This document shows positions 58,442-64,000 of a DNA stretch of 64,000 bases, piece by piece. Numbering within the stretch: the stretch's first letter is position 1; the number at the start of each line of letters is the position of its first letter. A model generated the notes under the pieces. It was given only the letters and a program-made list of their open reading frames with translations, was not told the origin of the DNA and ran no database searches. Source of the stretch: Plantibacter sp050587525 (GTDB lineage: Bacteria > Actinomycetota > Actinomycetes > Actinomycetales > Microbacteriaceae); contig NZ_JBOBFT010000002.1 of NCBI RefSeq assembly GCF_050587525.1, forward strand, positions 348,999 through 412,998. The letters run 5' to 3'. Both the position numbers and the translations under genes were made by a program.

Positions 58442-59593
58442 TTATCCTGCATTTTCAGCGAAACGCTCGAGTACATCGGACATGTCCGGACGATCTGTCG
58501 GCTTGGTCACATACCGCTTTTCTGTGACTAGCGTCCCCTCGTGGCCGAGCTGCTGACTTGCCGCTGCGAGTCCACGCTCAGATGCGATCAGGGTGGCCGC
58601 AGCTTTCCGGCACTTTCCAGGAGTGATCCACTCGACAGGTGTACCAGTAACGACCGTCATCCACTGCTGCCTGACGTTTTCGGGCCATCGGAGAGTCCCA
58701 TTCGCCGAGGGGAAAACCCACTCGCAGTAGGCGTTGACTCGCCTACGGATCAGCATGTCGACGACGAACCGAGGCAGAGTGAGGCGGCGTAGCGACGAAC
58801 GCGACTTCGGCTTGTCCTGGCGAATCAGACCCTTGCCCGGCGCTCGCACGACGGTCGCGGCGATCGTGAGCTTCCCAGCTTCGAGGTCGATATCGTCCCA
58901 GCGCAGAGCAAGCACCTCACCCGGGCGGGCACCGGTGCCCGCGAGAACGTCAGCGAACCCTGCAAGATCATGCAGGGAATCACCGCGGTATCCCGGGCGA
59001 GCGTCGTACTCTGCCATGAGGCGGCGCAGCAGGATGATGTCTTCAAGGTCGGGCGCGCGCACAACTGCTGCTTCAACGGGCGGGAGGTACAGATCCGCGG
59101 CGGCATTCGACGTCGCCGCGTTGTGCCGGATCGCCAACGAGAACATGCCATTGAGAACCACACCGAGCATTCGCGCCTGAGACTCGCCAGCGCTGGCCGC
59201 GACCAGGTCGACGAACCGCTGCATTCTCGCTGGACTCGCCTCACGGATGCGCAGCGAACCCACGTGCTTGTTCAGGTGGGCGTTGATGACGGACGTGTAT
59301 CGCGTGATCGTCGAGATGGACCGACGCCCCTGCGTGTTGATCTCTTCGATCCACTGCTCAGCGAGCACGGTAAGCGTCGACTCGCGCGTGAGGTACTCCA
59401 CACTGGGGGTGAGCCGGTCGCGAAGCGCCTGCACGAGGTTCCGTTCCGCCTCCGCCGGCGTTTTCCCCTGACGTTGCAACGGGCGTCGCACACCGTCGGA
59501 GTCCCGGTAGTAGGCGAATGCCGTGTGCTTCCCCTTGACGATGGCTCGCCGAATCTTCCCGTAGGTCTCGAGCTGAAGGGGCGGTCTAGCCAT
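58442..59593 (-). CDS. Tyrosine site-specific integrase
   Basis: 383 residues. N-terminal arm-binding region, SAM-like core-binding domain (about 65-165), catalytic domain with Arg in LAGTGARPGEVLALRWDD, Lys in PKSRSSLRR, second Arg in TPGKCRKAAATLI, His in QQLGHEG and nucleophile Tyr in EKRYVTKP. The usual HxxR histidine is Gly (PGKCR). It should recombine the phage and the tRNA-Gly 3' end. It overlaps immA by 8 bp, so integrase and immunity genes share a transcript. Confidence 0.94.
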   Translation of the reverse strand: MARPPLQLETYGKIRRAIVKGKHTAFAYYRDSDGVRRPLQRQGKTPAEAERNLVQALRDRLTPSVEYLTRESTLTVLAEQWIEEINTQGRRSISTITRYTSVINAHLNKHVGSLRIREASPARMQRFVDLVAASAGESQARMLGVVLNGMFSLAIRHNAATSNAAADLYLPPVEAAVVRAPDLEDIILLRRLMAEYDARPGYRGDSLHDLAGFADVLAGTGARPGEVLALRWDDIDLEAGKLTIAATVVRAPGKGLIRQDKPKSRSSLRRLTLPRFVVDMLIRRRVNAYCEWVFPSANGTLRWPENVRQQWMTVVTGTPVEWITPGKCRKAAATLIASERGLAAASQQLGHEGTLVTEKRYVTKPTDRPDMSDVLERFAENAG

Positions 59594-60056
59594 GCCTGAA
59601 GCCTTGTCGGAGCATCCGCATGTACTGGCGCATGACTAGCTCGGTTACGTTGAGCTCCAGTGCGATTACGGCCGGGTCTTCGGTCTCGCCCTCGAATTCC
59701 TCGATGCGGCTAGGCCGGATCAGGCGCCTCGCCGAGATGCGGTCCGCTCGATCCTCCTGGGACTTCGTTGTCCCAATGTCGTTGTACTCGTAGTGGACGA
59801 TCTCGTGGGCGATCGCGCACCGCTCCACAGCGCCGTGGAGGTTATGCCTAACGAAGATCGCGTTGTAGCGACTGGAGTAGCACGCGACCATTCGAGGAGT
59901 TGGCAGCTCTGCCTTGGGCACAATCGGGACCCCTAGCATTTCGGCGTGAGACCAGGGGTCATAGTCGAGCATGCAGGATGAGTCGATCATGACGTCGCGG
60001 CCGTACATGCGCCCCCCGAAGGCTTCCGGCTGCGGTTCGTAGAGTGCGAGCGTCAA
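59586..60056 (-). CDS. ImmA/IrrE-type metallopeptidase of the prophage
   Basis: 156 residues (MTLALYEPQPEAFGGRMYGR). Zinc motif AIAHEIVHYEYND, with NLHGAVERCAIAHE before and QEDRADRISARRLIRPSRI after. The tailocin ImmA at 57668 matches it at a large share of positions across about 135 residues. Expected to cleave the repressor encoded directly upstream (4-bp overlap) and so trigger induction. Confidence 0.9.
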   Translation of the reverse strand: MTLALYEPQPEAFGGRMYGRDVMIDSSCMLDYDPWSHAEMLGVPIVPKAELPTPRMVACYSSRYNAIFVRHNLHGAVERCAIAHEIVHYEYNDIGTTKSQEDRADRISARRLIRPSRIEEFEGETEDPAVIALELNVTELVMRQYMRMLRQGFRHG

Positions 60057-60433
60057 TGCGTCCCCCTGTCTGGATCCACGGCGGAGTCGTCGTGGCTTGC
60101 TGCAAGATCCTCAACACTGAGGTCAACGGTGTTGAGGTCGATAGCTTCGCGCTTGCGTCCGACATTGCGTCCGATGGGCGTGACGCGTGCGCTGGTCTCG
60201 GCGTCTTTCTTCTGGCGCGCAGTTGCTCGCTCGACGATGTCGTGTGGCTCGACACCAAGGGCCATGCCGATCTGGTAGAGCGCCGGCACGGGGATATCTC
60301 GCTTGCCATTCAGGTACCGCAGGAGTGTTCCGCGGACCAGGCCAGAGGCGCTAGCGAGTTCGTCGATGGTGAGCTGAGCAATGGCGCGTTCTGCGCGGAG
60401 CTGGGCGGCGACGGCTTCACTGAATGACTGCAT
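60053..60433 (-). CDS. Prophage repressor (XRE family, ImmR-like)
   Basis: 126 residues from the ATG at 60433 (MQSFSEAVAAQLRAERAIAQ); a GTG at 60445 would add four residues. HTH at about 15-55 (LTIDELASASGLVRGTLLRY, LNGKRDIPVPALYQIGMAL). The C-terminal tail EAIDLNTVDLSVEDLAASHD then DSAVDPDRGTH parallels the tailocin repressor. It most likely holds the early promoter at 60506-60534 off. Stop overlaps immA by 4 bp. Confidence 0.88.
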   Translation of the reverse strand: MQSFSEAVAAQLRAERAIAQLTIDELASASGLVRGTLLRYLNGKRDIPVPALYQIGMALGVEPHDIVERATARQKKDAETSARVTPIGRNVGRKREAIDLNTVDLSVEDLAASHDDSAVDPDRGTH

Positions 60434-60440
60434 GTTGGTA

Positions 60441-60534
60441 TCCACATGGGTGAGACTACACCCATTTTGGGTACTCCTGGTAGCCAAATCTGCCCTTTTT
60501 TCAGCTTGACCAGCACCAAATGGGCACGTACAGT
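60441..60534. promoter_or_regulatory. Prophage operator region and early promoter
   Basis: TGGGT-type half sites recur: ACATGGGT (60444-60451), the palindrome ACCCA-TTT-TGGGT (60460-60472) and CAAATGGGC (near 60517-60525). The rightward early promoter is TTGACC (60506-60511), exact 17-bp spacer, TACAGT (60529-60534), six bases from the first ATG, so the early message is probably leaderless. Confidence 0.78.
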
Positions 60535-60540
60535 GTCCGT

Positions 60541-60786
60541 ATGGTTACCGAATCAATCACAAACGAGGTCGCGGACAAGGTCGCAGCGACCATCACTCGT
60601 TCTGGAAAGAGCAAGTTGTCGGTTGCCGAGCAAGCGGGAATCCCGACCACCACTTTCAACCGCAAGATCAACGGACACGGGGACTTCTCTCTCCGGGAAC
60701 TCGATCTGGTTGCGAAGGCGCTCGGGGTAGATCCGGCCACGTTCCTCCCTCTCGCGTTTCGCCAGGAGAGCAGGTTGACCGCATGA
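60541..60786 (+). CDS. Small helix-turn-helix protein (Cro-like)
   Basis: 81 residues from the ATG at 60541 (MVTESITNEVADKVAATITR), leaderless by promoter spacing. HTH KSKLSVAEQAGIPTTTFNRK and INGHGDFSLRELDLVAKALG. First gene of the divergent early operon, the usual place of Cro. It probably binds the same TGGGT operators as the repressor. Stop overlaps the next start by 4 bp. Confidence 0.85.
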   Translation: MVTESITNEVADKVAATITRSGKSKLSVAEQAGIPTTTFNRKINGHGDFSLRELDLVAKALGVDPATFLPLAFRQESRLTA

Positions 60787-60977
60787 GCGGCGGCGGCGTT
60801 CTCAGGGTGAAGCCTGCGGCGGAGTACGTCGGGGTCGCGGCTCGCACGCTCTACAACCTCAAGTCCAAGGGGGAGGGGCCCACGGCGCACAAGAACGGGC
60901 GCTTGACGGTCTACTACCCCGCCGATCTCGACGAGTGGCTCAAGGCCCGTCTCGTCAAGGAAGGCGACACCAAGTGA
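60783..60977 (+). CDS. Excisionase-type helix-turn-helix protein
   Basis: 64 residues: MSGGGVLRVKPAAEYVGVAA, RTLYNLKSKGEGPTAHKNGR, YYPADLDEWLKARL. This is the MerR-like HTH_17 / excisionase fold (AAEYVGVAARTLYNLKSKG, then wing). In this position it is likely the Xis partner of the integrase, though similar proteins can be regulators. Overlaps both neighbours by 4 bp. Confidence 0.85.
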   Translation: MSGGGVLRVKPAAEYVGVAARTLYNLKSKGEGPTAHKNGRLTVYYPADLDEWLKARLVKEGDTK

Positions 60978-61753
60978 CTGCTGTCATTTCCCTCCTATCC
61001 GCTGGTGACGCCCAGCGTCTCACTCAGCGGATCAAGCTCACCGCGTCGGTGGTCCGCGACAACCTCTTCAAGCTCCGCAACCTCGTTGACGAGGCGAAGA
61101 ACTCGAACGCCTGGCAGGTCCTCGGATTCAAGTCCTGGACCGCGTACCTCTCGGACACTCTCGGCGATGAGCCGATGCGCCTCGGCCGCGAAGAACGCCA
61201 GGAACTCGTCGGCTACCTTGCAGGCGAAGGCCTCAGCAGCACAGCCATCGCCCCCATCATTGGCGTGACGGACCGCCGTGCCCGTCAGCTGGTCGCGGAG
61301 GTCGGAAATGATTTCCGACCTGAGCCCGACCTCGAGCCGCTCCCGCCCGCCAACCCGTTCACGGGCGAAGTGATCGACGCCGACGAGCTCGGCAATGACG
61401 GCATGACCGACGTCGAGCGGAACGCTTACGCGGAGTCGTACCACCAGACGGTGGGCAATAAGACGATCAGTGAAGCGGAGAAGGCCGCGTATCAGACCGT
61501 CAAGACGATGGGCCTCGATGGCAAGGAGTACACGCGCCCCTCTGCCCCATCTGAACCACGGCGCCGGTCGCTTGTCGACGACGCATTCACCGCCAACACG
61601 AGGCTGTGGGAAGCCATCGAACGCATCCGATCCATCCGCAACGACGACCGCTACACACGAAACAAGGCCGACATCCTGGCTGCCCTACAGCCAAGCGCCG
61701 ACCTTGCCCTTGAGGTCCTGAACGACCTCTTCGAACCCCAGAAGGAGAACTAG
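60974..61753 (+). CDS. Phage early protein with HTH-like region
   Basis: 259 residues from a GTG at 60974 (VTAVISLLSAGDAQRLTQRI), chosen because GTGA overlaps the previous stop. An N-terminal helical domain (about 1-60, with NAWQVLGFKSWTAYLSDTLG), an HTH-like stretch (about 75-105: LSSTAIAPIIGVTDRRARQL), an acidic middle and a helical C-terminus (LVDDAFTANTRLWEAIERIR). Similar layouts are seen in actinophage DNA-binding early proteins; no named family is certain. Confidence 0.72.
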   Translation: MTAVISLLSAGDAQRLTQRIKLTASVVRDNLFKLRNLVDEAKNSNAWQVLGFKSWTAYLSDTLGDEPMRLGREERQELVGYLAGEGLSSTAIAPIIGVTDRRARQLVAEVGNDFRPEPDLEPLPPANPFTGEVIDADELGNDGMTDVERNAYAESYHQTVGNKTISEAEKAAYQTVKTMGLDGKEYTRPSAPSEPRRRSLVDDAFTANTRLWEAIERIRSIRNDDRYTRNKADILAALQPSADLALEVLNDLFEPQKEN

Positions 61754-61755
61754 TT

Positions 61756-62631
61756 ATGCCCGCTCAGAATACCGCACTCAAGGCCGTTACGCTCGACCAC
61801 CCGTCGCACAAGAAGATGGAGATCGAGATCGTCAAGGTCACCCCGGAACTCGCTTCCGAGTGGCTGGGCGTGAACCACGGCAACCGGAACCAGCGTTCCA
61901 TGCGCATTGACCTCTACGAGCGCGACATGCTCAACGGCAACTGGCTCGTCACGGGCGAGACGATCAAGTTCGACTGGAACGGCCGTCTCATCGACGGGCA
62001 GCACCGACTCGAAGCTGTCGTCGGGTCCCGGGTGTCCATCACCGTGATCGTGGTCCGCGGCCTCGACCCGAACGTTCAGAAGGTCCTGGACACGAACGCG
62101 AAGCGCTCGGCCACGGACGCCCTCGGGTTCCACGGCGTCGAGCACATGCGGTCCATCATTGCCACGACGGCGAAGATCGCGAACGCTCGAGCGACCGGTC
62201 ACCTCCGGTACTCGCGGGACACCGTCGAACCGCTGATCACAAACAGCGAGGTCCTCGACTGGTACCAGGAGAACCAGGACGTTGAGCACGCTGCCGCTCT
62301 CGCCAGCCGTGTCGCCCGCAAGCTCAAGGCGACACCGAGCGTCCTCTCCTACATCATCCTCGAGATGACGCGGAAGGACCCCGTCGCGGCGATCACGTTC
62401 ATCGACGACCTGGAGAACTTGCGCACCAGCGGCGAGGGCGACCCCCGCTTCACGCTCCTCCGTGCGCTCGAACGTCAGTTCAACGACCGGGTGCGTCGCT
62501 CCAACGCGGCGCAGATCAGCCTCTTCTACCGCGCATGGAACGCCGCCCGCGCAGGCAAGCGCATCCGCACGCTCCCCCTCGACGGCAGCAACGCCGGTGC
62601 TCGTGGTGTCGAGATTCCGGAACTGATCTGA
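61756..62631 (+). CDS. ParB/sulfiredoxin-fold phage protein
   Basis: 291 residues. The N-terminal half has RNQRSMRIDLYERDMLNGNW, ETIKFDWNGRLIDGQHRLEA and VRGLDPNVQKVLDTNAKRSA: the GQHR motif of the ParB-like nuclease/sulfiredoxin fold. The C-terminal half is helical (LLRALERQFNDRVRRSN). Widespread in actinophage early regions; exact role (DNA binding, replication control or host takeover) unknown. Stop overlaps the next ATG by one base. Confidence 0.82.
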   Translation: MPAQNTALKAVTLDHPSHKKMEIEIVKVTPELASEWLGVNHGNRNQRSMRIDLYERDMLNGNWLVTGETIKFDWNGRLIDGQHRLEAVVGSRVSITVIVVRGLDPNVQKVLDTNAKRSATDALGFHGVEHMRSIIATTAKIANARATGHLRYSRDTVEPLITNSEVLDWYQENQDVEHAAALASRVARKLKATPSVLSYIILEMTRKDPVAAITFIDDLENLRTSGEGDPRFTLLRALERQFNDRVRRSNAAQISLFYRAWNAARAGKRIRTLPLDGSNAGARGVEIPELI

Positions 62632-63149
62632 TGACCGCCATCAAGATCGGTGAACGGTACCGGTGCACGTGGCAGGGGATTCAATTCGGGCAAGTGGGCG
62701 TTGTGACGCACCGGGATTCGGGGAACCGCTTCCGGTTCGAATGCGAGCGCGACGGCGACGTCCTGTACGTCCACCCCGACTACCTCGAACCCGTCGCTCC
62801 GCCTGTCCCGCCGTTCTCGAATGGTGACGTGGTGAAGCTCACCAGCCCAGACGGTGAGGTAACGCACCAGGGGCCGATCTCCGGCGACGTGTGGCTGGGG
62901 AGGACTCCTGGCGAGCGAATGAGCGTCACCATTTGGCTGGATGCCGGCTACTCGCTTGAGGTGGTTGAACACGCACCGAAACCACTCCCGACAGTCGATG
63001 GTCACTACCTGAGTAAGGGTGGTGTCGTCTACGAGCTTCATGAGGGTGAATGGTTCTGGGCCGGTGACTTCGGCAAGCCGGAGTCACATCAGTTCATGGT
63101 CAATGTCAGCCCTCTGACGCGTCTCGTCGCTGAGGTGTCCGCATCATGA
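62631..63149 (+). CDS. Phage hypothetical protein with repeated SH3/KOW-like strands
   Basis: 172 residues from the ATG at 62631 (MTAIKIGERYRCTWQGIQFG). Two or three small beta modules (about 5-55; 60-100 with GDVVKLTSPDGEVTHQGPIS; 110-170 with GHYLSKGGVVYELHEGEWFW). No family recognised. It is coupled to its neighbours by 1-bp and 4-bp overlaps. Confidence 0.7.
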   Translation: MTAIKIGERYRCTWQGIQFGQVGVVTHRDSGNRFRFECERDGDVLYVHPDYLEPVAPPVPPFSNGDVVKLTSPDGEVTHQGPISGDVWLGRTPGERMSVTIWLDAGYSLEVVEHAPKPLPTVDGHYLSKGGVVYELHEGEWFWAGDFGKPESHQFMVNVSPLTRLVAEVSAS

Positions 63150-63235
63150 CCATCCTCCTCGCAGCCCTGTTCGCTGCCGCCGCGGGTTACTTCCTTGGTC
63201 GTACCCACAAAGCCCGACAGAAGGTGACGGGATGA
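63146..63235 (+). CDS. 29-residue single-pass membrane peptide
   Basis: MTILLAALFAAAAGYFLGRT then HKARQKVTG: one hydrophobic helix of about 17 residues with a GYFLGR exit and a basic tail, predicted N-out. Its ATG overlaps the previous stop and its stop overlaps the next ATG (ATGA both sides), which supports it being a true coupled gene despite its size. Function unknown; small membrane peptides in phage early regions can be exclusion factors. Confidence 0.65.
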   Translation: MTILLAALFAAAAGYFLGRTHKARQKVTG

Positions 63236-63510
63236 GCGGCAAGCAGAAGTTGGAGATTGCGCTCTATGAGACTGGATTTCAGAGGCCGCGCACGTTGTGG
63301 CAGCGCCTCACGTACCCGGCTCTGCGGGAGGTGTTCGAGTACGCATTCAAGTACGGGTACGCCAATGGTCACATGGATGCGCAGTCGGAACTATCCGAAG
63401 ACGAAATCGCTGACTGGTTCGCTCGTCACTCATCTCCCGCAGTTAGCCGCGTCGTCGATCAGGGCGAGCGCGTCATCGCCGAACGCGCCGAAGACGGGGT
63501 GATGGGATGA
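63232..63510 (+). CDS. Phage hypothetical protein
   Basis: 92 residues (MSGKQKLEIALYETGFQRPR). Helical and charged, with an aromatic middle (YPALREVFEYAFKYGYANGH) and an acidic helix (SELSEDEIADWFARHSS). Not recognised. Coupled by 4-bp overlaps to the membrane peptide and the zinc-motif protein. Confidence 0.68.
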   Translation: MSGKQKLEIALYETGFQRPRTLWQRLTYPALREVFEYAFKYGYANGHMDAQSELSEDEIADWFARHSSPAVSRVVDQGERVIAERAEDGVMG

Positions 63511-63653
63511 GCGACGAACTTCTCCCCGCTCGGTGCCTTTGTGGATTGTGCGCCGATGCCTGCGCATCGCGCTGGCTCAAGCCATGTTGCGGAGCCTGCA
63601 TGGACGGCACTCCGTACGAACAGCCAGAAATCGTCTGGCCTCTCCAGGACTGA
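63507..63653 (+). CDS. 48-residue cysteine-rich protein (zinc ribbon candidate)
   Basis: MSDELLPARCLCGLCADACA then SRWLKPCCGACMDG: seven cysteines in two clusters (CLCGLCADAC, CCGAC), as in a small zinc ribbon, and a Trp/Pro-rich tail. Its start overlaps the previous stop by 4 bp. Small zinc proteins of this kind often follow early genes in actinophages; function unknown. Confidence 0.66.
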   Translation: MSDELLPARCLCGLCADACASRWLKPCCGACMDGTPYEQPEIVWPLQD

Positions 63654-64000
63654 CCACCAGTCCTAGCCCTTGTCGCTTTCGTCGGCGACTTGGGCGCTGA
63701 TTGTCGATCCGTTTTTCGACGATCCCAGCACCACCCAGCACCTCTCGTTGAGGGGTCGCGCTCGTTCTTTGACAACTCCACAGCGATGCCCCGAAAACAA
63801 AGCAGGGGCACCCCACGGTGTAGCGACCGGTGGGGGTGGCGGACGGTAAACCGCCTGCCGGACATACGACTAGCAGCTCGTGGGCCGGTGCAGTACCCCT
63901 TCCTGTCTTGGAGGGAGCGTGTCAGTGGGAGAGGTCCCCATCGCTGAACGAGACAGGAGGGGGCGTCGTTCACCATCGGCAGATCGCCTTTCGGGGCGGT
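63654..64000. other. Gap and window end; possible start of the next phage gene
   Basis: 347 bp with no confident gene. It contains TTCTTTGACAACTCC (-35-like, near 63766-63780) with no good -10, a GC-rich hairpin-prone stretch, and near the end GGAGGGAGC followed by a GTG at 63919 whose frame (VSVGEVPIAERDRRGRR...) stays open to the edge. A promoter plus the 5' end of another rightward gene is plausible; neither is established. Confidence 0.4.

Larger units (their letters stand above)
58379..64000. mobile_element. Left part of a prophage integrated at tRNA-Gly
   Basis: Starts directly after the tRNA with the tyrosine integrase and continues with ImmA, repressor, a divergent early operon of tightly overlapping small genes, and runs off the window at 64000. 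The order int-immA-repressor // cro-like-excisionase-early genes is that of a temperate siphophage. The right attachment site and late genes are beyond the window. Confidence 0.85.

Noticed and set aside
63825..63905. tRNA-like stretch near the window end
   Set aside because: A GCGG/CCGC arm resembles a D stem, but no T arm of GGTTCRANNCC type and no consistent 7-bp acceptor stem can be formed.

Overview
The window reads as a chromosome segment of a high-GC Gram-positive actinobacterium, most likely family Microbacteriaceae. The grounds are strongly G/C-biased third codon positions, a dnaK-grpE-dnaJ-hspR operon with HAIR operators, a C50-type carotenoid cluster (crtE, crtB, crtI, split cyclase, crtEb), a sortase-anchored LPETG protein, several apparently leaderless promoters, and the dispersed repeat that encodes the peptide PVPEPVEG. 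I cannot name a species.

Positions 1-9.5 kb hold a DUF817 membrane protein (cut by the window edge), an RsmC-like rRNA methyltransferase, two related membrane proteins, the HspR-controlled chaperone operon and a lipoprotein. Positions 9.5-24 kb hold a cell-wall-anchored amidase, a UMF1-type transporter, a FadR-type regulator beside a three-gene L-fuconate degradation set, glutamate decarboxylase, a second lipoprotein, a divergent pair of MarR-type regulators with unusual low-complexity inserts, and a MarR/MFS pair. Positions 24-36.5 kb hold an acetyltransferase-TetR-ene-reductase operon with a perfect operator, an NAD(P)-binding oxidoreductase, and a LacI-controlled operon for a Dpp-type ABC importer ending in an alpha/beta hydrolase and a GH1 beta-glucosidase, probably for beta-glucoside use. 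Positions 36.7-42.6 kb hold the complete C50 carotenoid operon with divergent idi. Three more chromosomal genes, ending with dcd, lie to 44.6 kb.

The most interesting region is 44.7-58.2 kb, between dcd and a tRNA-Gly. It holds a full siphophage-type tail and lysis module: tail terminator, tail tube, G/GT chaperones with an intact GGGAAAA slip site, tape measure, Dit, tail-associated protein, two tandem receptor-binding-like paralogs, M23 lysin and membrane proteins. It has its own divergent control region, with an XRE regulator, an ImmA-type metalloprotease and repeated operators. No terminase, portal, protease, capsid or integrase is visible. The best reading is a domesticated F-type tailocin (a phage-tail-like bacteriocin).

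Directly across the tRNA-Gly a second element begins at 58.4 kb: an ordinary-looking prophage with integrase, ImmA and repressor in one overlapping operon and a divergent early operon running off the window. Its ImmA and the C-terminal tail of its repressor closely resemble those of the tailocin, suggesting shared induction. Intergenic regions throughout carry long-armed inverted repeats falling into at least seven sequence families.
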